Shown here one piece after another: positions 1-8,701 of a DNA stretch of 64,000 bases. Source of the DNA: an uncultured Bacteroides sp. (GTDB lineage Bacteria; Bacteroidota; Bacteroidia; Bacteroidales; Bacteroidaceae); contig CAJKXC010000008.1 of NCBI GenBank assembly GCA_905203765.1, positions 9,256 through 73,255 on the forward strand, given 5' to 3'. Position numbers and translations under genes: made by a program. The notes under the pieces were generated by a model. The model was not told the DNA's origin, searched no databases, and saw only the letters and a program-made list of their open reading frames with translations. Positions within the stretch are counted from its first letter, which is position 1, and each line of letters opens with the position of its first letter.

Positions 1-73
1 CAATCCCTGCCGTCTGTATAAAACAAAGCAGCAGGGCGATGGCTACTTGATATATTCTTCTCTTTTTACTCAT
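1..73 (-). CDS. Secreted protein downstream of parB, 5' end only
   Basis: Only the first 24 codons lie in the window. The ATG at 73-71 directly abuts the parB stop codon, so it is in the parA-parB operon and probably translationally coupled. The visible residues are a short basic stretch (MSKKRR) followed by a hydrophobic run, as in a signal peptide. In Bacteroides the gene at this position is often a DUF5683-type exported protein, but that is recalled from gene order and not shown by these residues. Confidence 0.6.
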   Translation of the reverse strand, partial: MSKKRRIYQVAIALLLCFIQTAGI

Positions 74-961
74 TTATTTCTTCAGCGTATCAAGGATGCC
101 GATGATACGTTCCAATTCTTCTTCGTTATTGAACGGGATACTGATTTTGCCTTTTCCTTTCTCCGAGCAAGTAAGTTGTACTTTGGTGCTGAAGAAACCG
201 GATAGCTGTTGCTTCAGCATATCGAACTCTTCGGGCAGCTTGGCGCGCTTGGGCGCGATCTTGCGGGTGCCGCTTTTCACGGTTTCGCCTTCGCTCAGGG
301 ATTTTACGAGCTCTTCCACCTTACGCACGGAATATCCGTGTTCTACAATCTCTTCGTATATCTTCACTTGCAGTTTGGGGTCGCCCAGCGTTACCAGGGC
401 ACGGGCGTGACCCATGTCTATCTGCTTGTTCTGCAATCCCATCTGTATGGGGGCGGGCAGCTTCAGCAGTCGCAGGTAGTTGGCAATGGTGGTACGTTTC
501 TTGCCTACACGTTCGCTGAGGCGTTCTTGCGTCAGGTCGTATTGTTCCAGCAGGTGCTGGTAGGCAAGGGCTATTTCCACGGAGTTCAGGTCTTCGCGTT
601 GTATGTTTTCGATGAGCGCCATTTCCATGACGTTCTCGTCGTCGGCTGTGCGGATGTAGGCAGGGATGCTTGTCAGTCCCGCCATCTGCGAGGCACGGAA
701 GCGGCGCTCTCCGGCTATGATCTGGTATTCGTCGTCGCTGAGCTTGCGCAGGGTGATAGGCTGGATGATGCCTATCTCGGAGATGGAGTCGGCCAGTTCC
801 TGCAACGCCGTCGGGTCGAACTCGCGGCGGGGCTGGTTGGGATTGACGGCAATCTTCGACAGTTCTATTTCGTTGATGGATGAAGAGCCTTCGGTCTGCA
901 CTTCGTCCATGGAGAGCAGGGCATCCAGCCCGCGTCCTAATGCGTTTCTTTTCTGTGCCAT
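74..961 (-). CDS. parB: ParB chromosome partitioning protein
   Basis: 295 residues, usual length for chromosomal ParB. The N-terminus has the ParA-contact motif (ALGRGLDALL, residues 7-16). Next comes the CTPase/parS-clamp domain with GERRFRAS (84-91) and ENIQRED (about 118-124), then a helix-turn-helix around 140-175 (LTQERLSERVGKKRTTIANY) and a C-terminal dimerisation segment. It loads on parS sites and, with ParA, segregates the origin region. It lies 83 nt downstream of parA on the same strand. No canonical parS palindrome (TGTTTCACGTGAAACA-like) was seen in the window. Confidence 0.96.
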   Translation of the reverse strand: MAQKRNALGRGLDALLSMDEVQTEGSSSINEIELSKIAVNPNQPRREFDPTALQELADSISEIGIIQPITLRKLSDDEYQIIAGERRFRASQMAGLTSIPAYIRTADDENVMEMALIENIQREDLNSVEIALAYQHLLEQYDLTQERLSERVGKKRTTIANYLRLLKLPAPIQMGLQNKQIDMGHARALVTLGDPKLQVKIYEEIVEHGYSVRKVEELVKSLSEGETVKSGTRKIAPKRAKLPEEFDMLKQQLSGFFSTKVQLTCSEKGKGKISIPFNNEEELERIIGILDTLKK

Positions 962-1044
962 CTGTTTAATTACGAATTACTAATTACAAATTAACCATGC
1001 GGGATGCTTGCCGCACTTTATCACTCTACCACTTTATCACTCTA
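962..1044. repeat. Short tandem words between parA and parB
   Basis: The parA-parB gap is made of repeated short words: an AATTACNAATTAC-type run at about 968-991 and a (C)ACTTTATCACTCTA-type run at about 1014-1053 that enters the last codons of parA. It has the same style as other short-period arrays in the window (3651-3782, 27670-27703, 37603-37650, 57436-57510) but uses different words. No hairpin with a T tract is evident. Confidence 0.6.
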
Positions 1045-1827
1045 TCACTTTGCTGCTTTCTCATTCCGGCTTATCAGTTCCTTGGCAAGCGCCATGTGGT
1101 TCTTGGCTCCGGCGGAGTCGGCATCGTACAAAATGGTGGGCAGGCCGTAGCTGGGCGCTTCGCTCAACTTGACGTTGCGCTGGATGACGGTGTTGAACAC
1201 CAGTTCCTGGAAGTGGCGTTTCACTTCGTCGTAAATCTGATTGGCCTGGCGCAGGCGCGAGTCGTACATCGTCAGCAGGAAGCCTTCGATTTCGAGTGCC
1301 GGGTTCAACTTCGATTTGATGATCTTGATAGTGTTCAGCAGTTTGCTGATGCCTTCCAGTGCAAAGTATTCCGCTTGTACGGGGATGATAACCGAGTCGG
1401 CGGCAGTCAGAGCGTTGACTGTAATCAGTCCCAGTGAGGGCGAGCAGTCTATCAGGATATAGTCAAACTCATCCCGTAGCGGGGCGAGCACTTCTTTCAG
1501 TATCTTCTCGCGGTTTTTGAGGTTGAGCATTTCTATTTCGGCGCCTACCAGATTGATGTGGGAAGAGATCACCTTCAAGGTATCTATCTCCGTGTCGTGG
1601 AGAGCCTCGCGCACGTCGGCACGGTCGATAATGCATTCATAAATGGTACATTCCGACTGCTTGATGTCCACACCCAAACCTGAAGAGGCATTGGCCTGCG
1701 GATCGGCATCTACAACGAGGACTTTCTTTTCGAGCGTGGCGAGTGAGGCTGCGAGGTTAATCGTTGTCGTAGTCTTACCTACACCACCCTTCTGGTTAGC
1801 CATAGCAATTATTTTTCCCATAATCAA
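1045..1827 (-). CDS. parA: ParA/Soj-type partitioning ATPase
   Basis: 260 residues. Deviant Walker A KGGVGKTT (13-20) carries the signature lysine, followed by VVDADPQANAS (about 38-47) and the Walker B-like YILIDCSPSLGLIT. It is a small Soj-like ParA without an N-terminal DNA-binding domain. It forms ATP-dependent dimers on the nucleoid and works with ParB. Two in-frame ATGs (1827 and 1821) are possible starts; MGKIIAMA from 1821 fits the family better. A TAnnTTTG promoter lies about 170 nt upstream. Confidence 0.96.
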   Translation of the reverse strand: MIMGKIIAMANQKGGVGKTTTTINLAASLATLEKKVLVVDADPQANASSGLGVDIKQSECTIYECIIDRADVREALHDTEIDTLKVISSHINLVGAEIEMLNLKNREKILKEVLAPLRDEFDYILIDCSPSLGLITVNALTAADSVIIPVQAEYFALEGISKLLNTIKIIKSKLNPALEIEGFLLTMYDSRLRQANQIYDEVKRHFQELVFNTVIQRNVKLSEAPSYGLPTILYDADSAGAKNHMALAKELISRNEKAAK

Positions 1828-1997
1828 AGTATTTATTGGCAGCGAAATAAGTGATAATTCCGGATAGCGCCTACAAATTCGGAGAAAGATTGCAAAAACG
1901 GTTGATAAGTCGGCGGTTTTGTTAATAACTCACAGGCGGTTATCTCCGTTCTCTCTTCTAAGCATACGCTTAAAGCACTTCTCCTTTATTTGGTGGG

Positions 1998-2005
1998 CAA
2001 ATATA
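1998..2005 (-). promoter_or_regulatory. Promoter -7 box of parA operon
   Basis: TATATTTG on the minus strand fits the Bacteroides -7 consensus TAnnTTTG. The inferred transcript would have a leader of about 165 nt before parA. No clear -33 TTTG was found at ideal spacing. Confidence 0.5.
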
Positions 2006-2076
2006 CGTATTTATCTTGAATTGAAGCAGCTTTTTTGTCTCGCTTGCAGAAGATTAAGATTTGTTTTACGCAATTT

Positions 2077-2562
2077 TTACTTTACGGTTTGCGCTTCCGC
2101 CTGCATTTCTGCCTGTTCCTTCTTTAGCGTCTCCGGCCTCAACTGGTCGGCGGGGAAGTATTTGCTCAGTGGGTAGCGGAAGAAACTCATGTCCCGCCGC
2201 AGCTGGTTCATCAGCCCGCGGTCGGGCTTGAAGTAGATGCGCGACACTTGCACCTTGCCGGGCATCACGTCGTCCGGATGCTCGAATCCCTCGCTCGTTA
2301 TCGCCAGGTTGAAGGAACCCAGCCCTTTGATGGTGACCGACTCGCCTTCGCGGAGAGCTTCTTCGATATACTTCGGCAGGTCCACCAATACGCTTTGCAC
2401 GTCGCCCTCGCTCATGCCCTTGCGGGCAGCCATCCGGCGTGCCAGTATGTTGGTAGTCACTCCGCCGCGCACTTGCAGCGTCCGCTGCACGGCATAATAC
2501 AGTTGTTTCATCCCTTCCTTGGTGCGGAAGAGCTTCTTCCTTACTAAATAAACCATTCCCAT
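2077..2562 (-). CDS. HU-related DNA-binding protein
   Basis: 161 residues, HU/IHF-like fold of the Bacteroidota 'histone-like' type. It is longer than classical HU (about 90) because of a C-terminal tail. Visible landmarks are VYLVRKKLFRTKEGMKQLYYA at the N-terminus, GESVTIKGLGSFNL (about 92-105, the HU strand-turn-strand) and FKPDRGLMNQLRRDM (about 132-146). The tail is rich in Glu, Gln and Ala. It probably bends or compacts DNA. Monocistronic by spacing. Confidence 0.85.
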   Translation of the reverse strand: MGMVYLVRKKLFRTKEGMKQLYYAVQRTLQVRGGVTTNILARRMAARKGMSEGDVQSVLVDLPKYIEEALREGESVTIKGLGSFNLAITSEGFEHPDDVMPGKVQVSRIYFKPDRGLMNQLRRDMSFFRYPLSKYFPADQLRPETLKKEQAEMQAEAQTVK

Positions 2563-2884
2563 ATTCTTAATCTTCGTTAGTTTGTTACTTCAAATACAGT
2601 AGCCTGGCAATCAGAACACTTATTGCTTTCGTCTTGAACACTCTTGCTTTTGCTGCACAAGATGCCATCTTAAGCTGCACAAGATGGCATCTTATGCAAC
2701 ACAAGATGGCATCTTGTGCAGCAAAGGTAAGGATGCTTTGGCAGAAAAGCAAGTATCTTTCGGATGAAAAACAAGTATCTTTCAGGAGAAGGGCAAGTAT
2801 CCTTTCCGGGAGAATGAATAGTCAATATCCTTTCTTCTTTCTTTCTTTTTGAGTACTTTTGCAGCATCATAATTAAAGAAGAAT
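2563..2884. repeat. Two adjacent 22-nt-period repeat arrays upstream of surE
   Basis: 322 nt without a credible gene. Array 1 has three copies of the near-palindrome AAGATGSCATCTT at 2659, 2681 and 2703, exactly 22 nt apart. Array 2 has three copies of CAAGTATCYTTTC at 2750, 2772 and 2794, also 22 nt apart. The surE promoter follows. The first array can fold into several alternative hairpins. Confidence 0.85.
2854..2861 (+). promoter_or_regulatory. Promoter -7 box of surE
   Basis: TACTTTTG matches TAnnTTTG, 23 nt upstream of the surE start codon. It sits just downstream of the 22-nt repeat arrays. Confidence 0.6.
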
Positions 2885-3649
2885 ATGGAAAATCAGAGAC
2901 CTTTGATATTGATTTCCAATGATGACGGCATCATTGCGAAAGGTATTAGCGAGTTAATAAAGTTTCTTCGTCCGCTGGGCGAGATTGTAGTAATGGCACC
3001 GGATGCTCCGCGCTCGGGCGCTGCTTGTGCGCTGACAGTGACGGAACCGATACGCTATCAGTTGCTCCGCAAGGATGTGGGGCTGACGGTTTATAAGTGC
3101 TCCGGTACTCCCACCGACTGTGTGAAATTAGCTTTCCATACCGTGCTCGACCGCAAGCCCGATCTCGTAGTAGGCGGTATCAACCACGGCGACAACTCTT
3201 CCATCAACGTGCACTACTCCGGCACGATGGGCGTAGTGGTAGAAGGCTGTTTGAAAGGTGTTCCTTCCATCGGCTTCTCCCTTTGCAACCACGAGCCGAA
3301 TGCCGACTTCGAACCTGCCGGCCCTTATATCCGTGAGATAGCCCGCCAGGTATTGGAAAAAGGCTTGCCCCCGTTGACGTGCCTGAATGTGAACTTCCCC
3401 GATACGAAGGAACTTAAAGGGGTAAAGATATGCCAGCAGACCAAAGGTCAATGGACTAACGAATGGGAGAACTTTGCCCACCGCGGAGATACCCACTATT
3501 ACTGGCTGACCGGTGAATACGAGAACCTGGATGCCGAAAACGAACAGAACGACCATTGGGCGCTGGACAACGGCTATGTAGCCATTACCCCGACTACCGT
3601 GGACGTCACTGCATACGGCTTGATAGATGAATTGAAAACCTGGTTTTGA
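2885..3649 (+). CDS. surE: 5'/3'-nucleotidase SurE
   Basis: 254 residues, normal SurE length. The metal-binding motif NDDG (12-15) supplies D13 and D14; S44 (PRSGAAC) and N100 (GGINHGDN) complete the usual four ligands. The enzyme removes phosphate from nucleoside 5'/3'-monophosphates and is a cytosolic stress-related phosphatase. It is followed by lpxB after a short-word repeat spacer, so co-transcription is likely. Confidence 0.96.
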   Translation: MENQRPLILISNDDGIIAKGISELIKFLRPLGEIVVMAPDAPRSGAACALTVTEPIRYQLLRKDVGLTVYKCSGTPTDCVKLAFHTVLDRKPDLVVGGINHGDNSSINVHYSGTMGVVVEGCLKGVPSIGFSLCNHEPNADFEPAGPYIREIARQVLEKGLPPLTCLNVNFPDTKELKGVKICQQTKGQWTNEWENFAHRGDTHYYWLTGEYENLDAENEQNDHWALDNGYVAITPTTVDVTAYGLIDELKTWF

Positions 3650-3650
3650 A

Positions 3651-3782
3651 TAGGTGATAGTTGAGAGTTGATAGGTGATAGTTGCTATGCAGCATGTCAG
3701 CCTTGCAATCTTGATTACTAATTATCAACTCTCATCTATTACCTTTCATCTATCAACTATCACCTCTCAACTATCAACTATT
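3651..3782. repeat. Short-word repeat spacer between surE and lpxB
   Basis: The spacer is built of variants of GATAGTTGA and of the complementary word TATCAACTATCA (3651-3684 and 3718-3781). The two halves are partly inverted copies and could pair into a long imperfect stem. The open frame through this spacer gives an artefactual 36-residue N-terminal extension to lpxB. Confidence 0.75.
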
Positions 3783-4922
3783 ATGAAGTACTATCTGATT
3801 GTCGGCGAAGCTTCCGGCGACCTTCATGCCTCTCACCTGATGGCTGCGCTGAAAGAAGAGGACCCCCATGCGGAGTTCCGCTTCTTTGGTGGCGATATGA
3901 TGGCTGCCGTGGGCGGTACGATGGTGAAGCACTATAAGGAACTGGCGTACATGGGTTTTATCCCCGTGTTGCTGCACCTGCGTACCATCTTTGCCAATAT
4001 GAAGCGTTGTAAGGAAGACATCGTGGCCTGGCAACCGGATGTGCTGATTCTGGTGGATTATCCCGGCTTTAACCTGAGTATTGCCAAGTTTATCCATGCC
4101 CATACATCGATTCCCGTTTACTATTATATCTCTCCCAAGATATGGGCGTGGAAGGAGTACCGCATCAAGAACATCAAGCGGGATGTGGACGAGTTGTTCT
4201 CTATTCTTCCCTTCGAGGTGGAGTTCTTCGAGGGCAAGCACCAATATCCTATACACTATGTAGGCAATCCGACGATGGACGAAGTGACCGCTTTTCAGAC
4301 TTCTTGTTCCGAGACATTTGATGACTTTGTGCAAGCCAACGGACTGCCTTCCCGGCCTATTATTGCTTTGTTGGCAGGCAGCCGCAAGCAGGAAATCAAG
4401 GATAATTTGCCCGATATGCTTCGGGCTGCCGCCGCTTTCCCCAATTATCAGTTGGTGCTGGCAGGTGCTCCCGGTATCTCTCCCGAGTATTACGAACGGT
4501 ATGTGGGCGATGCGGATGTGAAGATTATCTTCGGTAAGACATTCCCGTTGCTCCGGCAGGCAGATGCCGCGCTGGTCACTTCGGGTACGGCTACGCTGGA
4601 AACCGCTTTGTTCCGTGTGCCCCAGGCTGTGTGCTACCATACGCCGATAGGGAAGGTGATCGCTTTCCTGAGGCGACATATCCTGACGGTGAAGTATATC
4701 TCCCTGGTCAATCTCATTGCCAATCGCGAAGTTGTGAAGGAGCTGGTGGCGGATACAATGACGGTAGAGCAAATCCGCTCGGAGTTGGAGCGCATCCTAT
4801 ATAATAAGGAGTACCGGCAGCGGATGCTGGACGGGTACGAGTATATGGCATCGCGCCTGGGCGAGGCTGGAGCGCCGAAGCGGGCGGCGCAGGAGATGGT
4901 GGCGTTGCTGAAAGACTTCTGA
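3783..4922 (+). CDS. lpxB: Lipid-A-disaccharide synthase
   Basis: 379 residues from the ATG at 3783 (MKYYLIVGEASGDLH), a typical LpxB start. An upstream ATG at 3675 is in frame but encodes only translated spacer repeats. GT19-family landmarks: GEASGDLHASHL near the N-terminus, LVDYPGFNL, PKIWAWKEYR, a GSRKQEI nucleotide-binding loop and SGTATLETALF near the C-terminus. It joins UDP-2,3-diacylglucosamine and lipid X to make the lipid A disaccharide at the inner membrane. Confidence 0.96.
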   Translation: MKYYLIVGEASGDLHASHLMAALKEEDPHAEFRFFGGDMMAAVGGTMVKHYKELAYMGFIPVLLHLRTIFANMKRCKEDIVAWQPDVLILVDYPGFNLSIAKFIHAHTSIPVYYYISPKIWAWKEYRIKNIKRDVDELFSILPFEVEFFEGKHQYPIHYVGNPTMDEVTAFQTSCSETFDDFVQANGLPSRPIIALLAGSRKQEIKDNLPDMLRAAAAFPNYQLVLAGAPGISPEYYERYVGDADVKIIFGKTFPLLRQADAALVTSGTATLETALFRVPQAVCYHTPIGKVIAFLRRHILTVKYISLVNLIANREVVKELVADTMTVEQIRSELERILYNKEYRQRMLDGYEYMASRLGEAGAPKRAAQEMVALLKDF

Positions 4923-4940
4923 GAATTTGTTAAAATATAT

Positions 4941-4972
4941 AGAGCCGGTGCAGTAAATGCCCGGCTTTTGTA
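4941..4972 (+). terminator. Intrinsic terminator after lpxB
   Basis: The arms AGCCGG (4943-4948) and CCGGCT (4961-4966) are followed by TTTTGTATTT. The stem is short but well placed, 20 nt after the lpxB stop. Confidence 0.55.
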
Positions 4973-5010
4973 TTTCCTATACAGAAACAAACAAAAAAAA
5001 GACTTTGATT

Positions 5011-5751
5011 ATGAAGAGACTACATTGGTTATTTATGGCAATATGTTTGGCAGTGATGCCTGCATTGCAATCGTGTGATGATACTGACGGATATTCATTG
5101 GGCGATTTTACCCCGCCGAACTGGGCTACCGTGCGCGTTACGGGAAATGCTTTCTATCTGGACAGCGATGCCTGGGGAACGCTATGGCCGGTAAACACAG
5201 ACCTGGGATGGTATGATGCAGTAGACGGACAGCGTGTACTGACGATATTCAACCCCCTGTCGGATGAATTCCAGGGATACGACCATGCCGTAAAGGTGTT
5301 GAGGTTGCAGAATGTGCTGACCAAAGAAGTAGAGACGTTGACCCCCGAAAATGATGAAGAACTGGGCAATGACCCCGTAGTGATCTATCAAGGAGACATC
5401 ACCATCAGCGGTGGTTACATGAATATCTTCTTTGTGCAGAACCTGCCCGCCAAGACGAAACACCGCATCAGCCTGGTGCGTCCGCAAGACGATGCGGACT
5501 TGTACGGTGAAGATGGTTATATCCATCTGGAACTGCGCTACAACGACTACGATGATTTGACCAACCATTATGACTATGGCGCTGTGTCTTACAATCTGAA
5601 CAGTCTGGATGTGACTTCCGAAACGAAAGGTATCAAACTGAAACTGAACTCAAAGACAAATGGCGATGTAGAAGTAACTTTCGACTTGAAGCAGGCTTCG
5701 AATAGCAATGTGAAGGATAACTTCGATTTGTCGAATATGCAGTTAAAATAG
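5011..5751 (+). CDS. NigD-like lipoprotein
   Basis: 246 residues from the ATG at 5011; the frame opens upstream at 4957 but that extension has no signal-peptide character. MKRLHWLFMAICLAVM is a lipoprotein signal and PALQSC the lipobox. The body matches NigD-like proteins of Bacteroides: an N-terminal OB-like part (FTPPNWATVRVTGNAFYLDS) and a C-terminal domain with many acidic/aromatic turns (HLELRYNDYDD). NigD was named from a B. fragilis bacteriocin locus; most paralogs, including this one, sit outside such loci and their role is unknown. It probably lies at the cell surface or outer membrane. Confidence 0.8.
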   Translation: MKRLHWLFMAICLAVMPALQSCDDTDGYSLGDFTPPNWATVRVTGNAFYLDSDAWGTLWPVNTDLGWYDAVDGQRVLTIFNPLSDEFQGYDHAVKVLRLQNVLTKEVETLTPENDEELGNDPVVIYQGDITISGGYMNIFFVQNLPAKTKHRISLVRPQDDADLYGEDGYIHLELRYNDYDDLTNHYDYGAVSYNLNSLDVTSETKGIKLKLNSKTNGDVEVTFDLKQASNSNVKDNFDLSNMQLK

Positions 5752-5776
5752 GAGAGAGAGAATCAGTGTGTGTGAA

Positions 5777-5825
5777 AAAGCGCCAAGGTGACATGAATAT
5801 ATCATAGCCTTGGCGCTTTCTTTAT
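5777..5825. terminator. Bidirectional terminator between nigD-like gene and cdsA
   Basis: Perfect 12-bp stem (AAAGCGCCAAGG at 5777-5788, its complement at 5808-5819) with a 19-nt loop and T/A-rich flanks. It lies between two converging genes, so it probably serves both. Confidence 0.85.
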
Positions 5826-5844
5826 GTCTTGTAGTGTAGCTTTC

Positions 5845-6690
5845 TTATCTGAACATCGTCATCGCATACAAGTAAACCACTGCTGCCGGAATAGCCAACA
5901 GCGCACTGTCGAAGCGGTCGAGCATACCACCGTGCCCCGGCAGGATGTTTCCAGAGTCTTTTATGCCCAGTTGACGTTTCATCAACGATTCCGTGAGGTC
6001 TCCCCACGTGCCGAAGATAACGACTACTATCGCCAGTCCCGCCCATTGCAAATAGGACATGAAAGGGAAGAAATGCGCAAATGCGCAAGACGATGCAATA
6101 GAGAAAACGGCCCCGCCAATGCTGCCTTCCCAGGATTTCTTGGGAGAGATGCGCTCAAACAAACGGTGCTTGCCGATGAGTGAGCCTACGCAATAGGCGC
6201 CCGTATCGCTCAACCAGATAAATACGAAGATGGAGAGCGGCAATATGGGGTTGTATGTCACGCTGCTGGTTTCGGGAGAATTCTGGAAGGCAAGTACGTT
6301 GAGCAACGCAAAGGGCAGTGCTACGTACAGTTGGCTCAACATGGAGTAAGCCCAGTTGCCTATCGGGTTCTTTCTTTTGAGGTATAGTTCCGTTATCATC
6401 AGGTAAAGCAGCAGCAATAGGTAGGGAAGGAATACGCCCGAACCGATGCCCTGCTGTGTGCAGAAGCTCATCAAAGCGAGGAAAAGATATGCACCGCCCA
6501 GGGCTGTGATGGTCTTGTTGATGGTTACTTCGTCGTTTTGATTGACTAAGTGGGCGAACTCATATACGCTCAGTGCACTGATGATAGTAAACAATATACC
6601 GAATGAAAGGGGGCCGTAAAGAATACAGCCCACTAATACAGCTACGAATAACACGCCGGTAATAGCGCGTTGGATGAAATTATTTTTCAT
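5845..6690 (-). CDS. cdsA: Phosphatidate cytidylyltransferase
   Basis: 281 residues with about seven to eight hydrophobic helices. The CdsA signature is visible near residues 165-205: SDTGAYCVGSLIGKH then FERISPKKSWEGS. It makes CDP-diacylglycerol from phosphatidate and CTP in the inner membrane. The start overlaps the end of ftsH by 11 nt, so it is translationally coupled and forms an rsfS-ftsH-cdsA operon. Confidence 0.95.
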   Translation of the reverse strand: MKNNFIQRAITGVLFVAVLVGCILYGPLSFGILFTIISALSVYEFAHLVNQNDEVTINKTITALGGAYLFLALMSFCTQQGIGSGVFLPYLLLLLYLMITELYLKRKNPIGNWAYSMLSQLYVALPFALLNVLAFQNSPETSSVTYNPILPLSIFVFIWLSDTGAYCVGSLIGKHRLFERISPKKSWEGSIGGAVFSIASSCAFAHFFPFMSYLQWAGLAIVVVIFGTWGDLTESLMKRQLGIKDSGNILPGHGGMLDRFDSALLAIPAAVVYLYAMTMFR

Positions 6691-8692
6691 GATGCTCTTC
6701 TTCTTTCACTTCCTTTTCAGCTTCTTCGGCTCTCTTGGCTTCCGTCTCTTCTGCTTGCTTCAACTCGGCGGAGGTTTTATTGCTGATAATCTCTTCGGAA
6801 CGGGAAGCCCAGGGACGTTTGCCGAAGATATGCTCTACGTCTTCGGCAAAGATTACTTCCTTGTCGATGAGCAGTTGCGCCAACTGGTTATGACCTTCCT
6901 GATGGGTGGAAAGTATCTGCTTGGCACGTGCATATTGTTCGTTCACCATCTTCTTTACTTCTTCGTCAATCAGTTCCGCAGTCTTTTCGCTGTACGGACG
7001 GTTGAAGGAGTATTCATCATTATTATAGTAGCACAAATTAGGCAGTTGCTCGCTCATACCCAGATAGGCAATCATGCCGTATGCCTGCTTCGTCACGCGT
7101 TCCAGGTCGTTCATGGCGCCGGTGGATATTCTACCCAGGAACAAATCTTCGGCAGCACGTCCGCCCAAAGTGGCACACATTTCATCCAGCATCTGCTCCT
7201 TAGTCGTAATCTGACGCTCTTCCGGCAGATACCAGGCAGCACCCAAAGCACGTCCGCGAGGTACGATGGTAACCTTGATCAGCGGATTGGCGTACTCCAG
7301 CAGCCACGAAATACTGGCATGGCCTGCTTCGTGTATGGCGATGGAACGGCGTTCCGCCTCGGTGGTAATCTTGGTTTTCTTTTCCAGTCCGCCAACAATG
7401 CGGTCTACCGCATCGAGGAAGTCCTGCTTGCCTACGAACTTCTTGCCGTGGCGTGCTGCTATCAGGGCAGCTTCGTTGCAGACGTTGGCAATATCCGCAC
7501 CCGAGAATCCCGGAGTCTGGCGTGCCAGCAGTTCTACATCTACCGTATCGTCTATCTTGATGGGGCGCAAGTGTACGCCGAATACTTCTTTTCGTTCGTT
7601 CAGGTCGGGCAGGTCTACGTGTATCTGACGGTCGAAACGTCCGGCACGAAGCAAGGCCTTATCCAGTACGTCCACGCGGTTGGTGGCGGCAAGGATGATG
7701 ACACCGCTGTTGGAGCCGAAACCGTCCATTTCGGTAAGCAGCTGGTTCAGGGTGTTCTCGCGTTCGTCGTTACCACCCATAGCGGCAGCTTTGGCACGCG
7801 CACGTCCCACGGCATCAATCTCGTCGATAAACACGATACAGGGGGCTTTCTCCTTAGCCTGGCGGAAGAGGTCGCGGACACGGGATGCACCCACACCGAC
7901 AAACATCTCCACGAAATCGGAACCTGCCAAAGAGAAGAACGGTACGTTCGCTTCTCCAGCTACAGCCTTTGCAAGCAAGGTTTTACCGGTTCCCGGAGGG
8001 CCTACGAGCAGGGCGCCCTTAGGTATTTTACCACCCAACTCCGTATATTTCTGCGGTTCCCGGAGGAACTCTACAATTTCTTCCACTTCCTGTTTGGCTT
8101 CGGCAAGTCCGGCTACATCTTTGAAGGTAATCTTGATAGGAGAGCCTTTCTCGAACAGTTGGGCTTTCGATTTACCTACGCTGAAGATGCCGCCACCGCC
8201 GCCCACACCGCTACCGCCACTCATGCGGCGGGACATGTATATCCAGAAACCGATGAGGAATGCAAAGGGGAGTATCTGCCAGAGGATGGCGCCAAAATAA
8301 TTCCGTTTCTTTTCGTAATTGATGGAACCATCGAAACGGGACTCGTCTCTTTCTTTCTGCAAGAAGTTACCCAGGCTCTCACGCGAGGGGGCTTCGGTGG
8401 TGATCAGAGGATTCTTGCCTACGCGGCTGGAGTCCTGACGGAAGACATTTCCTACATACTGCGGTTTGATATAGGCTTCTACGGAGTTATCGTCGTAGCC
8501 GATAACCTTGTTTACGTAGCCGTCGCGCACGTATTGCTGGAATTCGTCGTAAGAGATGTTCTTGGTTGCCGTACCATTTTCGTTGGTAAGGTATAGGCCC
8601 AGTAGCATCATAGCTATGATCATGTACAACCAATTCAGGTTGAACTTGGGCATATTTACTTTAGTGGGCTTTTTATTGGTGTTATTGTCCAT
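6680..8692 (-). CDS. ftsH: ATP-dependent membrane zinc protease FtsH
   Basis: 670 residues. TM1 about 20-36, a periplasmic domain to about 130, TM2 about 135-153, then a glycine-rich linker. AAA+ domain: Walker A GPPGTGKT (231-238), Walker B IVFIDEID (286-293), second region of homology LLRAGRFDRQ (about 347-356). Peptidase: HEAGH (454-458) and the third zinc ligand D529 (GAMNDLERVT). The C-terminus is a long charged tail. It degrades misfolded membrane proteins and regulators such as lipid A enzymes. Middle gene of rsfS-ftsH-cdsA. Confidence 0.98.
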   Translation of the reverse strand: MDNNTNKKPTKVNMPKFNLNWLYMIIAMMLLGLYLTNENGTATKNISYDEFQQYVRDGYVNKVIGYDDNSVEAYIKPQYVGNVFRQDSSRVGKNPLITTEAPSRESLGNFLQKERDESRFDGSINYEKKRNYFGAILWQILPFAFLIGFWIYMSRRMSGGSGVGGGGGIFSVGKSKAQLFEKGSPIKITFKDVAGLAEAKQEVEEIVEFLREPQKYTELGGKIPKGALLVGPPGTGKTLLAKAVAGEANVPFFSLAGSDFVEMFVGVGASRVRDLFRQAKEKAPCIVFIDEIDAVGRARAKAAAMGGNDERENTLNQLLTEMDGFGSNSGVIILAATNRVDVLDKALLRAGRFDRQIHVDLPDLNERKEVFGVHLRPIKIDDTVDVELLARQTPGFSGADIANVCNEAALIAARHGKKFVGKQDFLDAVDRIVGGLEKKTKITTEAERRSIAIHEAGHASISWLLEYANPLIKVTIVPRGRALGAAWYLPEERQITTKEQMLDEMCATLGGRAAEDLFLGRISTGAMNDLERVTKQAYGMIAYLGMSEQLPNLCYYNNDEYSFNRPYSEKTAELIDEEVKKMVNEQYARAKQILSTHQEGHNQLAQLLIDKEVIFAEDVEHIFGKRPWASRSEEIISNKTSAELKQAEETEAKRAEEAEKEVKEEEHHEK

Positions 8693-8701
8693 ACGTCTAA
8701 T

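Noticed and set aside
1828..2076. Search for parS or an origin beside parA
   Set aside because: No TGTTTCACGTGAAACA-like site and no cluster of DnaA boxes could be recognised by eye; TTATC-like words there are too few.
2670..2870. 66-residue minus-strand frame upstream of surE
   Set aside because: It is a translation of the two 22-nt repeat arrays and has no homology-like features.
6674..8596. 640-residue open frame on the plus strand
   Set aside because: It is exactly antisense to ftsH, whose motifs are complete. The codon structure of ftsH produces this frame and no family features are visible.
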